NCBI GenBank assembly: GCA_963746255.1
Contig: CAVVAJ010000007.1
Location: 186,001 to 250,000, forward strand
Direction of reading: 5' to 3'
Source of the DNA: DAOVXM01 sp963746255
GTDB lineage: Bacteria; Chloroflexota; Anaerolineae; Anaerolineales; UBA4823
Length of the DNA: 64,000 nt
The number at the start of each line of letters is the position of its first letter. The stretch's first letter is position 1. Shown in pieces: positions 36,861 through 45,974 of this stretch. The notes under the pieces were generated by a model. That model saw nothing but the letters and a program-made list of their open reading frames with translations. It had not been told where the DNA came from and made no database searches. Both the position numbers and the translations under genes were made by a program.

Positions 36861-37649
36861 TTATATATATACCGGTCCAGAATCCAAGCTGAGGTCGGCA
36901 ATTTCTATCCAGGCCTCTTCTGAGTTCTCTAAAGTACCAAATGTCAACCTGCCTGATTTTCTGAAGGATGCAAATTGGTTGTCAATCCAGATAACCAGCC
37001 CGAGAGGGGGTGTAGGTACACAACCGGTCTCTAAGGTTATTTCATCATCTACGATAAAAGTTAGCCTACTCCTATGCCATTGGATGGCAAAACTATGCCA
37101 ATCGGTTGGTATGATATCTAAGGTCACCGCTTCTTGGCGGATAAACCGTCGCGTAATTATTCTGAGATAGTGCGCCAATGGCGGAACGAGCAGCAGCGCA
37201 GAAGCAGGAGTACCGATCAGTCTGAATACGACCGCTATGTCGGGTGCTTGAAAAACGGCGGCAAGGCGACCGTTTGCAGGGATGTCATCTCGCAGGGAAA
37301 GGTAGTTCTCTTGGGAAGCGAAAAAGAACCAGGCAGTGTTTGGCAGAGCTGGATATCGCCGAGTTCCGCCCCCAAATCCTAGCTTCAAGCTGAAAGGATC
37401 ATTCCAAAAACCAACCCCCCATGTCCCCGGAATCTGCCCAGAAGAAGCACGGGCTTTAAATGTGACTGATGTCGGTGGGGAGTGAGGGAACAATTTTCGA
37501 GGGAAATTAGAGTAATCATCGAGCTGTGCCACTCGGTACTTCCGCGCTGGTCCAGATGGTATACAGAGGCGGCAGATACCAGCTTGCACCTTACTAATTA
37601 CAGCACCGTTCGTTTGGCCCGTGGCTAGTTGATCTATAGTTCTATACAT
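36861..37649 (-). CDS. Concanavalin-A-like/LamG beta-sandwich protein
   Basis: The 262-residue protein lacks a signal peptide or membrane helix. Segments such as TSVTFKARASSGQIPGTWGVGFWNDPF, WHSFAIQWHRSRLTFIVDDE, and LGLVIWIDNQFASF are typical of the GH16/LamG jelly-roll fold. The GH16 catalytic ExDxxE is not present, so carbohydrate binding without hydrolysis is more likely. It stands alone and its start is not backed by a clear ribosome site. Confidence 0.6.
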   Translation of the reverse strand: MYRTIDQLATGQTNGAVISKVQAGICRLCIPSGPARKYRVAQLDDYSNFPRKLFPHSPPTSVTFKARASSGQIPGTWGVGFWNDPFSLKLGFGGGTRRYPALPNTAWFFFASQENYLSLRDDIPANGRLAAVFQAPDIAVVFRLIGTPASALLLVPPLAHYLRIITRRFIRQEAVTLDIIPTDWHSFAIQWHRSRLTFIVDDEITLETGCVPTPPLGLVIWIDNQFASFRKSGRLTFGTLENSEEAWIEIADLSLDSGPVYI

Positions 37650-37805
37650 TGCTATCTGTTTGGATGTCCTGGTTGTTTAGTTTCGCTCGTGTAGGTAATC
37701 ATTGCGATTTGGGTTGTCGGAATATCACCACTAGTCTCCCATGGCTTGTGGTTTTTGGCAGGATTATGAGCCATGAAGTATAATCAGCTTTATCTAGGAG
37801 GCATT

Positions 37806-38453
37806 ATGGAGATAGTTTATCATGGGCATTCTTGTTTTCGACTCACTGAACGCGGGCTTGCGACAGTGGTTACCGATCCCTATAACCAAGAGGAAGTAGG
37901 GTACAGTCCATTAAAATTGAGAGCAGATATCGTTACGGTTAGTAACCAAACACCAGGTCACGATAACGCCCAGGTAGTAAAAAATATGTCCCATACCTTA
38001 TCTGGTCCGGGAGAGTTTGAGATCGGGGGAGTATTCATAACTGGTGTGCAGACTGATGGTAAAACGAGACACAATCCGGCAATCAAGCGCAATACACTAT
38101 ATGTCTTTGATTATAACGGCGTCACCGTCGCTCATCTGGGTGATATTCGCAGGGTGCCGAGCCAAACCGAGATTGAAGCACTCGGCACAGTCCACATTGC
38201 CCTGGTGCCAGTTGGCGGGGGCGACGGGTTAAATGCCGCGAAAGCTGCAGAAGTAGTTAGTTTGCTGGAACCTGGTCTGGTAATACCCATGCATTATGCC
38301 ACTCCGGATAGCAAATTAGATCTAGACCCCTTGGGTAAATTCTTGAAGGAAATGGGTCTTGGGACTGTAGAACCGATAAATTCTTTAAAAGTTTCACCCA
38401 GTAGTGTGCCAGATGAGACGCGAGTTGTTGTTCTGGATTACAATCACGGGTAG
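37806..38453 (+). CDS. Metallo-beta-lactamase-fold hydrolase, UlaG-like
   Basis: The 215-residue protein begins MEIVYHGHSCFRL and continues with VTDPY. The HxHxDH motif is replaced by SNQTPGHDN, as is common in this short UlaG-like group. Later it has AHLGDIRR, HIALVPVGGGDGLNAA, and VIPMHYATPD, which keep several metal ligands. Substrate unknown. AGGAGG stands four bases before the ATG at 37806, which is preferred to an upstream in-frame ATG. The next gene follows after 15 bp, forming a short unit ended at 38794-38830. Confidence 0.82.
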   Translation: MEIVYHGHSCFRLTERGLATVVTDPYNQEEVGYSPLKLRADIVTVSNQTPGHDNAQVVKNMSHTLSGPGEFEIGGVFITGVQTDGKTRHNPAIKRNTLYVFDYNGVTVAHLGDIRRVPSQTEIEALGTVHIALVPVGGGDGLNAAKAAEVVSLLEPGLVIPMHYATPDSKLDLDPLGKFLKEMGLGTVEPINSLKVSPSSVPDETRVVVLDYNHG

Positions 38454-38468
38454 TGTGGAGCGCAGGCT

Positions 38469-38771
38469 ATGGCAGTAAAATTATTGATGACGTGGGATAT
38501 ATTACCCGGACGCGAGCAGGAATACTTTGAATTTGTTGTAAGCGATTTTTTACCCGAGATCCAAAAACTAGGGTTAGAGCCGAGTGATGCTTGGTACACA
38601 ATGTATGGGGATCAACCCCAAATTATGGCGGCAGTTCAATCGAACAACATGGGGAGCTTACAGCAGGTCCTCGATTCTTCGGAGTGGGATCAGCTTATTT
38701 TAAGCCTGATGGATTATGTGGAAGAATTTGACTATAAGATTGTTCAAGCAAAATCGGGTTTTCAATTGTAA
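38469..38771 (+). CDS. Conserved small protein, ferredoxin-like dimeric alpha/beta barrel type
   Basis: The 100-residue protein has the pattern strand - PGREQEYFEFVVSDFLPEIQKLG helix - strands - second helix (MGSLQQVLDSSEWDQLILSLMDYV) - strand. This resembles dimeric alpha/beta barrel (ABM/EthD-like) proteins. It has no catalytic signature. It follows the UlaG-like gene by 15 bp and is closed by a terminator, so the two are probably cotranscribed. Function unknown. Confidence 0.65.
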   Translation: MAVKLLMTWDILPGREQEYFEFVVSDFLPEIQKLGLEPSDAWYTMYGDQPQIMAAVQSNNMGSLQQVLDSSEWDQLILSLMDYVEEFDYKIVQAKSGFQL

Positions 38772-38793
38772 TCTCTCACCATACTAGTTTTTT

Positions 38794-38830
38794 CCTGGAT
38801 TGCTCGACCAGCGGGTGATCCAGGTTTCGT
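38794..38830 (+). terminator. Hairpin terminator between the UlaG-like unit and mutY
   Basis: CCTGGAT and ATCCAGG form a perfect seven-base stem with a 17-base loop, followed by TTTCGTTT. It begins 23 bp after the stop of the small protein gene. Confidence 0.55.
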
Positions 38831-38842
38831 TTATTTAAGAAA

Positions 38843-39940
38843 ATGTTGCCATCTTTGGCTGACCTATTGTTAGATTGGTATCAAGTTCACAAGCGCAGAT
38901 TGCCCTGGCGTGAAAGCCCTCAACCGTATGCCGTCTGGATTTCTGAAATAATGCTACAGCAAACGCGGGTTGAAACTGTAATTCCTTATTTCTCACGCTG
39001 GATGAAGCGTTTTCCTACGATTATGACACTAAGCCAGGTCTCCCAACAAGAAGTGCTGATGACTTGGGAAGGGTTGGGGTATTATAGTCGAGCGCGAAAT
39101 CTACACCGCACCGCCCAAATTGTGTGTCAAAAATATAATGGCGATCTGCCGCAAGATATTCAAAAGTTAAAAGAACTACCTGGAATTGGAGCTTATACGG
39201 CGGGTGCGATTGCTTCCATTGCATTTGGCATGGATGAGCCTGCGGTTGATGGTAATGTTCGCCGTGTCTATTCACGGCTGTTCAATGTGTCGACTCCTGT
39301 GCACGCCCCTGAGTTTACACATCGCATACGAGACATTGCTAAGGCACAATTACCGGCGGGTCGTGCTGGTGAATTTAATCAAGGGCTGATGGATTTAGGG
39401 GCAATAATATGCAGGCCTCGTTCGCCGAACTGCCAACTATGCCCGTGGGCTGATCATTGTATGGCTCACAAACATGACTTGCAAGAAAGCCGTCCGGTTA
39501 AGCCGCAGCCTCATAAGACCCCCACGCGGATCGTCACGGCAGCAATTATCGTTCGCGGCGATAAGATTTTACTGGCAAAGCGCCTTGAAGGTGGACTGCT
39601 AGGTGGATTGTGGGAGTTCCCAGGAGGAAGAACTCTCCCCGGGGAGGATCTGTCAGCGTGCCTCAAACGAGAGATTTCTGAAGAGCTAGACATTGGGATA
39701 GAATTGATCAAGCCAGCCGGCATTTATCACCATGCTTATACTCATTTTCGAGTCATCCTGCACGCTTTTTTGTGCCGCTCCCAGAATGGGCGTCAACCAC
39801 ATCCATTACAGGTTGCGGAATTCCGCTGGGTCACAGCCCCTGAACTGATTGATTACCCCATGGGCAAGATAGATCGACAAATTGCCAGCGAAATATCGCA
39901 GAATCCGGATTTCCTGCTTTTTGGGCAAGCAAAAATTTGA
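38843..39940 (+). CDS. mutY: A/G-specific adenine glycosylase
   Basis: The 365-residue protein is a full MutY. The catalytic region is EIMLQQTRVETVIPYF with its glutamate, the helix-hairpin-helix is LPGIGAYTAGAIASIAFG, the catalytic aspartate lies in AVDGNVRRVYSRL, and the iron-sulfur cluster ligands are in CRPRSPNCQLCPWADHC. A C-terminal NUDIX-like 8-oxoG recognition domain follows (IIVRGDKILLAKRLEGGLLGGLWEFPGGR). It removes adenine opposite 8-oxoguanine. The peptidase gene starts 15 bp downstream, so they probably share a transcript. Confidence 0.95.
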   Translation: MLPSLADLLLDWYQVHKRRLPWRESPQPYAVWISEIMLQQTRVETVIPYFSRWMKRFPTIMTLSQVSQQEVLMTWEGLGYYSRARNLHRTAQIVCQKYNGDLPQDIQKLKELPGIGAYTAGAIASIAFGMDEPAVDGNVRRVYSRLFNVSTPVHAPEFTHRIRDIAKAQLPAGRAGEFNQGLMDLGAIICRPRSPNCQLCPWADHCMAHKHDLQESRPVKPQPHKTPTRIVTAAIIVRGDKILLAKRLEGGLLGGLWEFPGGRTLPGEDLSACLKREISEELDIGIELIKPAGIYHHAYTHFRVILHAFLCRSQNGRQPHPLQVAEFRWVTAPELIDYPMGKIDRQIASEISQNPDFLLFGQAKI

Positions 39941-39955
39941 TATTGAGCAAGATTT

Positions 39956-41101
39956 ATGCTTATTGTTGACTCGCACCAGGATATCGCCTGGAATCGGCTT
40001 ACGTTTGGACGGGATATCACTCGCTCTGCTCGCGAGACGCGTAGAATCGAAGCCGGGCGAAATGGTGCAGCTTACATTGGTGATGCTCTGACCGGTTGGC
40101 CCGATTACCAGCAGGCGCGAATCGCCTTGGTCTTTGCTACCTTATTCGTTACCCCCGCGCACCGTGTTGAGCATGAATGGGACAACCAATACTATATCAA
40201 TAGCGACCAGGCTCACTACCTCTATCGTGCCCAGATGGATTTTTATCAGAACCTATTTGAGAACTACCCTGATTATTTTCGATTCATTAAAACGCGGTCA
40301 GATCTTGCAGGTGTGTTAAAACCTTGGTTTATCTATGACAGCAATAACCCGCTTACGTATGCAGGTGAAACCCTTGATTTGCCTCGTGACTACGATAACC
40401 TTCCCGACCTTCCCGTTGGTATTGTTCTCTTAATGGAAGGTGCAGAAGGTGTCCGAGCCGCCAGTGAGTTGGGCGAGTGGTGGTATCTTGGTGTGCGCTT
40501 GATTGGTCCGGCTTGGGCGTGCACCCGTTTCTGTGGTGGTACGAATGAACCCGGACCACTGACTAAGGAAGGATATGCCCTGTTGGACGGGATGGGGGAG
40601 CTGGGTTTCATTCTTGATGTCAGCCATATGGATGAACTGGCTGTGCTGCAGTCTCTAGACCGATTCCCTGGCAAAATTGTAGCTACACATGCAAATGCCT
40701 TAAGTCTGCTCCAGGACTCTAACAGCAACCGGCACTTGTCAGATCGGGTGATACGAGGGTTAATTGAACGGGATGGAGTGATAGGTGTTGTGCCCAAGAA
40801 TGATTTTTTAAAGGAAGGTTGGAAACGCGGGCATAAGCGCGACCTTGTTAGCATCTCGGATTGTGTAGATCATATCGACCATATCTGTCAGTTGGCAGGA
40901 AGTGCTCACCATGTTGCCATTGGGAGTGATTTTGATGGCGGCTTCGGATTGCAATCGGTCCCGCCCGAGATCGATACTATTGCTGATTTGCAGATAGTGG
41001 GCAATCTACTCCATACGCGCGGATATTACGAAGACGAGATTTCCGCTATAATGGGGATGAACTGGATAAGCGTGCTTGAGGAGTGCCTACCAAAGGATTG
41101 A
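39956..41101 (+). CDS. Membrane dipeptidase, family M19
   Basis: The 381-residue protein has the M19 zinc-site motifs: SHQDIAWN (HxD), LMEGAEGV (bridging glutamate), LDVSHMDE, ATHANALS, and the signature VAIGSDFDGGF. Renal-dipeptidase-type enzymes cleave dipeptides, including ones with a D-residue at the C-terminal side. No signal peptide is present, so it is probably cytoplasmic. Its TGA overlaps the ATG of the next gene (TGATG at 41099-41103), showing coupling. Confidence 0.92.
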   Translation: MLIVDSHQDIAWNRLTFGRDITRSARETRRIEAGRNGAAYIGDALTGWPDYQQARIALVFATLFVTPAHRVEHEWDNQYYINSDQAHYLYRAQMDFYQNLFENYPDYFRFIKTRSDLAGVLKPWFIYDSNNPLTYAGETLDLPRDYDNLPDLPVGIVLLMEGAEGVRAASELGEWWYLGVRLIGPAWACTRFCGGTNEPGPLTKEGYALLDGMGELGFILDVSHMDELAVLQSLDRFPGKIVATHANALSLLQDSNSNRHLSDRVIRGLIERDGVIGVVPKNDFLKEGWKRGHKRDLVSISDCVDHIDHICQLAGSAHHVAIGSDFDGGFGLQSVPPEIDTIADLQIVGNLLHTRGYYEDEISAIMGMNWISVLEECLPKD

Positions 41102-41550
41102 TGGAAAAGGAACTGATACGGAGTAATAGTTCTCTAAAAATCAGGTTTGGAATGATTATCACAATCTTTGGATTCCTGATATTCTTACTTGGTGTAGACC
41201 CGGGATTATTCGGAGTAGACCGCAGTCCGGTGACGGGTTTTTTGCAGATAGCAGTATTCTTATCTGGGTTGGCAATGATTTGTATTGGGGGTTATATGGG
41301 CTTAATCTCACTATGGAATGGTAGAGAGAAATCTATAGCTGCTGATATCGGCATGCGATTAGTCAGTACAGGGTATGTTATTGCAGTTGCCTCTGGTATG
41401 GCAGATATCTTCGGTTTTGGTACTCAGCCGCTTCCGAATATCCCATACTTTGGTAGGTGGCAGGCACTCGGAGTGATGATTGGTGAGATCACGATTGCCT
41501 TGGGATTCATCCTCATGATTCCATTCACGACCTCCGACGAAATGGGATAA
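41101..41550 (+). CDS. Four-helix membrane protein, unknown function
   Basis: The 149-residue protein begins MEKELIRSNSSLKIRF and has four hydrophobic helices (MIITIFGFLIFLLGV; FLQIAVFLSGLAMICIGGYMG; a helix around GYVIAVASGMADIF; VMIGEITIALGFILMI). No family is recognised. The start codon overlaps the dipeptidase stop, and a strong terminator follows at 41597-41630, so it is the last gene of the mutY unit. Confidence 0.65.
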   Translation: MEKELIRSNSSLKIRFGMIITIFGFLIFLLGVDPGLFGVDRSPVTGFLQIAVFLSGLAMICIGGYMGLISLWNGREKSIAADIGMRLVSTGYVIAVASGMADIFGFGTQPLPNIPYFGRWQALGVMIGEITIALGFILMIPFTTSDEMG

Positions 41551-41596
41551 ATATTCCCACCACTGTATAGTAATTAAACAGTAAACAAGCGAGAAT

Positions 41597-41630
41597 CAAA
41601 AGCCGCGAATCTTTATTATCGCGGCTTTAT
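41597..41630. terminator. Bidirectional intrinsic terminator
   Basis: AGCCGCGA and TCGCGGCT form a perfect eight-base stem flanked by AAAA on the left and TTTA on the right, between convergent genes (membrane protein on plus, FAD reductase on minus). Confidence 0.8.
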
Positions 41631-41658
41631 CGCATATTACAGGCAGATGTTATTGGAT

Positions 41659-43002
41659 CTAACCTAACACATCCAACATCTCTTCATTTGAACCGAATTT
41701 GAAATCCTCAAGATTATTTTCTCGGGCTTTATCCTCTTCAATTTGCTTCAGCCTTAAAACATCCTCTTTGTTGATGATGCGTTTATTTATTTTTTCCAGG
41801 TGTTTCTTCAATTTGGTAATTACAGTTTCTGGGTTATTCAAAGTGGGTTGTGTTGCAAGATATTCCAACGCTGCTTGGGCACCACGTTCTCCATCTTTTC
41901 GTGCTACACCGACTAGCCCAACACTGGCTTCCCTTGACCACCCCACCATGAAGATATTGTCCAGTGGCAATTCACTCACATTATCATATGCCTCGTATGA
42001 AATACCTTCAATTGGGAAGCGGGGATTTTCGTTTTTAACGAATTCATTCCATTGGATGGGGAGACCAAAAGTATCATCCACTCGATCTCCGATACAAAAT
42101 ATCACTGTATCTACATCCAGTACACGCTTCACACCGGTGCCTTTTGCTTTTGTATCACCGTTTCTCGGTAGGAGCGTTGTCTCTTCGACCTCCAAGCCAC
42201 ATACTTGGTCAGTGCCATTATTCAGGATGCGGGTTGGTGAAGCTAAGAAATCAAGCCTAAAGCGAGTTTCAGAAACAGATTCTTCCGCTTTCGCTTGGGC
42301 GGCGAGAATAAATTCCTTAGCTGCTTGTGGGTCCTGCCCTAAGGATTCCATCAGGGGTGTAGCCCGTTCAATCTCGGCATCAAGCGCATGCAGGTCGAGA
42401 TTGGCAATAGCTGATTCCATTTCTTTCTTAGCGAATTTCACTTCTGCTGGACCGCGCCTGGCGACAGCAATCACCTCATCGACCTTGATTGTGCGGATAA
42501 GCCAGCGCGCGATATCCAACATCACATTTCCGACCCCGATTATTGCGACTCGTTGCCCAATATAGTAATGTTGTTGGCTAAATGGCGGCAGGTCGTTGTA
42601 GTAATATACAATATCTTTCGCGTGGTAAACACCTTGTGCGGTGTCTTCTCCTGGCAGTCCAAGCCATTTCGTTCCCTGTGCTCCAACGGCAACCACTATT
42701 GTCTGGAATCCCAGCTGCTGTAACTCATTCAAGCTTAGATCGCCAGATTCACCCACGACGGTGTTCCCGAAATAATCGATCGCCGGGTTTTCTAGGATCT
42801 GGAGGAACTGTTTTCGCAGGCCATATTTCATTTTATATTTTGTTGGATAGATACCATATTCTGCTAATCCACCTGGCTTGATATCTCGATTTATTAAAGC
42901 CACACGCCCGCCGTTCTCGGCGAGCTGCCGTGCTGCATACAGTCCAGCAGGTCCCGCCCCGATAACTGCAACTGCATACCTGGACTGTTCTTCATGGCCC
43001 AT
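41659..43002 (-). CDS. FAD-dependent NADP-ferredoxin reductase-like oxidoreductase
   Basis: The 447-residue protein has an FAD-binding Rossmann motif (AVIGAGPAGLYAARQL), the IYPTKYKMKYGL segment, and an NAD(P) motif (VAIIGVGNVMLDIARWL) followed by ARRGPAEVKFAKKE. The C-terminal FMVGWSREASVGLVGVARKDG closes the flavin site. It resembles adrenodoxin reductase/FprA and the small-subunit GltD family, but lacks the N-terminal iron-sulfur domain of GltD. It probably exchanges electrons between NADPH and ferredoxin. It is a single-gene unit. A C-terminal helical extension of about 60 residues is unassigned. Confidence 0.85.
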   Translation of the reverse strand: MGHEEQSRYAVAVIGAGPAGLYAARQLAENGGRVALINRDIKPGGLAEYGIYPTKYKMKYGLRKQFLQILENPAIDYFGNTVVGESGDLSLNELQQLGFQTIVVAVGAQGTKWLGLPGEDTAQGVYHAKDIVYYYNDLPPFSQQHYYIGQRVAIIGVGNVMLDIARWLIRTIKVDEVIAVARRGPAEVKFAKKEMESAIANLDLHALDAEIERATPLMESLGQDPQAAKEFILAAQAKAEESVSETRFRLDFLASPTRILNNGTDQVCGLEVEETTLLPRNGDTKAKGTGVKRVLDVDTVIFCIGDRVDDTFGLPIQWNEFVKNENPRFPIEGISYEAYDNVSELPLDNIFMVGWSREASVGLVGVARKDGERGAQAALEYLATQPTLNNPETVITKLKKHLEKINKRIINKEDVLRLKQIEEDKARENNLEDFKFGSNEEMLDVLG

Positions 43003-43363
43003 GTTTTCGTCCTCCTATTCGGTCATCTAGTTGTTTTCGAGTATCCCATATCCCATATACATTATGTATTATATAAAGATGGCAGGGATAAAACAAGTTA
43101 CTAAGGACACAAAATATTGGGTATTCATGACTGGCATACGATGATGGGCGCGGCGAACTTTGGGGTAATTATCCCAAGCGAGTTCAAACCGTAATAAAAG
43201 AAACCAAAGAAATACAGCAGGTATTATTGAATAAATGTTTTTTAGAGATATCATTGCCAGGCCGTTGTATCCTGAGAGGACGTTCGCTCATAAGATCCTG
43301 AACATGAAATCCGGTAATCATGCAAGCCCAGAATGGTTATAATATGTCTGATATTAAGTAGAA
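43003..43363. other. Intergenic region between divergent genes
   Basis: This 361-bp stretch should contain the promoters of the FAD reductase (minus) and acpS (plus). I see only an overlapping repeat TATCCCATATCCCATATAC (43043-43062) and no supported gene. Confidence 0.45.
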
Positions 43364-43747
43364 ATGGTGCTTATGAATAGAGTAGTAACCGGTATCGATA
43401 TGGTTGAGATCCCTCGCTTGGATGGGGTTTTGGGACGGCATGGAGACCGGTTCCTCCGTCGTGTTTTTACGGCGAAGGAGCTGTCTGAAGCTGGAAATCG
43501 TACAACATCTCTGGCAGCTCGCTTTGCAGCCAAGGAAGCCGTCGCCAAAGCGCTTGGGACAGGTATTGGTCGCGTTGGTTGGCGGGATATCGAGGTATTG
43601 CGCGATGTTGAAGGCCAACCGACCGTGCATCTGTACGGCGCGGCTGCCCAAATGGCGGCAGACTTGTCGATTTCAACATGGTCAATTAGCCTTACCCATA
43701 CCCAGTACATTGCGGCTGCAGTCGTCGTCGGCGTTGGCTTAGATTAA
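43364..43747 (+). CDS. acpS: Holo-[acyl-carrier-protein] synthase
   Basis: The 127-residue protein has the AcpS motifs VVTGIDMVEIPRL (magnesium aspartate) and LAARFAAKEAVAKALGTGIG, with SISLTHTQYIAAAVVV at the end. It transfers phosphopantetheine from CoA to the acyl carrier protein in the cytoplasm. The start could be 43364 or 43373; neither has a clear ribosome site. It is a single gene. It is functionally linked to fabI at 51.1 kb but not adjacent. Confidence 0.92.
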   Translation: MVLMNRVVTGIDMVEIPRLDGVLGRHGDRFLRRVFTAKELSEAGNRTTSLAARFAAKEAVAKALGTGIGRVGWRDIEVLRDVEGQPTVHLYGAAAQMAADLSISTWSISLTHTQYIAAAVVVGVGLD

Positions 43748-43863
43748 CCAGTTTGGTGGTCAGGAAAGGGGGGATTAGTCGGCTAAATCAACCTTGGACT
43801 AGTAAAAAATAATTAATACATGAATAGCCGATAGCTTTTTCCATATTATCCCAAGCGTGGAGT

Positions 43864-44520
43864 TTATCCCGCTTGGGTTTCCTTAGATGATTCAAGTCGT
43901 GATTTCAAGAATTCATAAGCAGCTGGTAGTACGGAAATTAGGATGATTGCTAGTACAACGAAGGTAAAGTTATCCTGGACAAACGGTAGCCTGCCAAAGT
44001 AATATCCACCAAGGGTGAACAACGTTACCCACATTATGCCACCAGCGATGTTGTAAAGTATAAAACGCCCGTAAGACATCGCACCAACACCGGCTACAAA
44101 AGGCGCAAAAGTACGTATGATCGGAATGAAGCGCGCCAGGATAATCGTTTTCCCGCCGTGTTTTTCAAAGAAAACATGAGTACGGTCAAGATACTCCTTT
44201 TTCAAGAAGCGGATATTCCCACTGAAGGCGCGTGGTCCGATAAAGTGCCCGATCCAATAATTCACGGTGTCTCCCAAGATTGCAGCCGCACTGAGTAATA
44301 TGATGAGCAACCACACGTTCAGCGTGCCCATCCCAGCGAACGTACCGGCCGCAAACAAGAGCGAATCACCAGGTAAAAAAGGAGTTACCACCAATCCTGT
44401 TTCCATGAATATTATTAAGAATAGAAGGGCATATGTCCAAGCCCCATAGTTCTTGATGATTTCGCTCAAGTAGTCATCGATGTGTAAAAAGAGATTGATA
44501 ATTTCCGATATTAGATCCAT
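43864..44520 (-). CDS. DedA-family membrane protein
   Basis: The 218-residue protein has the DedA/SNARE-associated domain: GLVVTPFLPGDSLLFAAGTFAG, GDTVNYWIGHFIG, FFEKHGGKTIILARFIPIIRTFAPFVAGVGAM, and the last helices. The FxxRFxPxxR-like motif (ARFIPIIRTFAPFVAG) is complete. DedA proteins act in polyprenyl-phosphate or lipid flipping and membrane homeostasis. It stands alone, ending 116 bp from acpS, which converges on it. Confidence 0.92.
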   Translation of the reverse strand: MDLISEIINLFLHIDDYLSEIIKNYGAWTYALLFLIIFMETGLVVTPFLPGDSLLFAAGTFAGMGTLNVWLLIILLSAAAILGDTVNYWIGHFIGPRAFSGNIRFLKKEYLDRTHVFFEKHGGKTIILARFIPIIRTFAPFVAGVGAMSYGRFILYNIAGGIMWVTLFTLGGYYFGRLPFVQDNFTFVVLAIILISVLPAAYEFLKSRLESSKETQAG

Positions 44521-44639
44521 TTGTTATTAACCTCTATGCAACTGAGCCGCTACCAGCGTGATATAACTCGCCGCCAGGGTGTATATATTGATTTGTTAAT
44601 TGCGCGCCGGGATTATACTATAGCTCTCAAATGGGGAAC

Positions 44640-45911
44640 CTACTGTACATAGCGTTTGCCCAAGTTATTGTTCATCCAGAGCAATCCAAAGACAGCTCCT
44701 ATAGCTAGCAGTACCAGTAATATAGGAGTGATGTTGCCAAGCGCATTCCATAAAGTATCGCTGAATCCTAACGTATATAGCTCACTGAACTCGGCAGCTA
44801 AGTAGAAAAGTGTCAACCCATTCCATAAACCATGGATTCCGACTGCCAACAGATAAATTAGTGGTAGACGGGCGTAACGGTGGTCCCGCCAGCTGGTGGC
44901 CAACCCCCAACCCATCAAACCCGCGGTGAGGATATGAATTGCGCCTGTACCTATACGTGCTGCAACAACCACCCCCCATTCTTGGCTGTTAACTGACATA
45001 CCCAGGCTCTCCACTAACGCAAACCCTGCGCCACTCAGCAAACCGGCAGAATATCCTGCATCTGGGGAAAGCTTACGACCGAATAACAGCCATACCCCGA
45101 TGGGTTTGATTAGTTCTTCAAGTAGCGGGACTATTACGGCTACAAAAGCAAATATGATATAGAGTGTGGCGGGTTTAAATAGATATGGTTCAATTTGTTC
45201 GAGGAACTCTTCGGGAGATTGCGCCCCGTATTCTAAGGAATCTACCAGCGACGTGAGTTCTGCGAGGATGTCTGGATTGCGGGCAAGTACCATTACACCA
45301 CCCAGCATAATAAGTACTATCGCCGCGAATTCAACAGCGAATATTAGCAGGGGCGCCAGAAGCATCCCCGCATCGAAAACTCCCCAAAACCGCTGTGGAG
45401 TACCGTTTGGTAAGTTACGGAGACCGATATAGGTGAGCCATGCAATAGGCAGCCCAATCGCGAGTATGTGTATCGGCGGTAAGAGCAACCAGGCGAGTTC
45501 GGTGTATTCGGTGGCAAGATAGCCTGCGGTGTATATAAAGGGCAAGGCAAAAATAAGCCTGGTTGGGCGTAGTAGCCTCCATTTAATCGCAGATGGTTTT
45601 ATTTGACGATTTAGTAAACGCGCCATGGCGAAAAGTGCAGATGGTACGACCAGTACCCCGATGAAAAATGCGCTGGTTGATAAGAGCGAGTACTGCAGGG
45701 TGCCGAATCCAACGGCGGGCCTTTGGATCATTTCCATAAATCCAGCAAAGGCGGAAATTAGTGAAATCCCCCATAAGATCATAATTGCGACCACCGATAA
45801 GCAGAATTGAAAGATAGATTGCCAGTGGAGTGGGTTTCGGTTTCCTGTGATCATATGAGCTGCTTTAGTTGTGTCCAAAATAACGATCGTTAAATTTGGT
45901 TGATACACCAA
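44640..45911 (-). CDS. PrsW-family intramembrane metalloprotease
   Basis: The 423-residue protein has about ten hydrophobic helices and the PrsW signature: VPLLEELIKPIGVWLLFG (EExxK), GAGFALVESLGM (FxxxE), and histidines in IGTGAIHILTAGLMGW and AVGIHGLWNG. PrsW enzymes cleave membrane proteins, such as anti-sigma factors, within the membrane. The true start may lie later than 45911, because the first 30 residues are polar and lack a ribosome site. Single-gene unit. Confidence 0.88.
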   Translation of the reverse strand: MVYQPNLTIVILDTTKAAHMITGNRNPLHWQSIFQFCLSVVAIMILWGISLISAFAGFMEMIQRPAVGFGTLQYSLLSTSAFFIGVLVVPSALFAMARLLNRQIKPSAIKWRLLRPTRLIFALPFIYTAGYLATEYTELAWLLLPPIHILAIGLPIAWLTYIGLRNLPNGTPQRFWGVFDAGMLLAPLLIFAVEFAAIVLIMLGGVMVLARNPDILAELTSLVDSLEYGAQSPEEFLEQIEPYLFKPATLYIIFAFVAVIVPLLEELIKPIGVWLLFGRKLSPDAGYSAGLLSGAGFALVESLGMSVNSQEWGVVVAARIGTGAIHILTAGLMGWGLATSWRDHRYARLPLIYLLAVGIHGLWNGLTLFYLAAEFSELYTLGFSDTLWNALGNITPILLVLLAIGAVFGLLWMNNNLGKRYVQ

Positions 45912-45974
45912 TAGCTGGCTGAGTAGCTAGATACCCAACCAGCAAACAGGAACTATTCATTAGTAGCTCAATCG

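Noticed and set aside
41699..42565. Plus-strand ORF of 288 codons
   Set aside because: It is antisense to the well-supported FAD oxidoreductase; its product is rich in Ser/Arg and has no family features.
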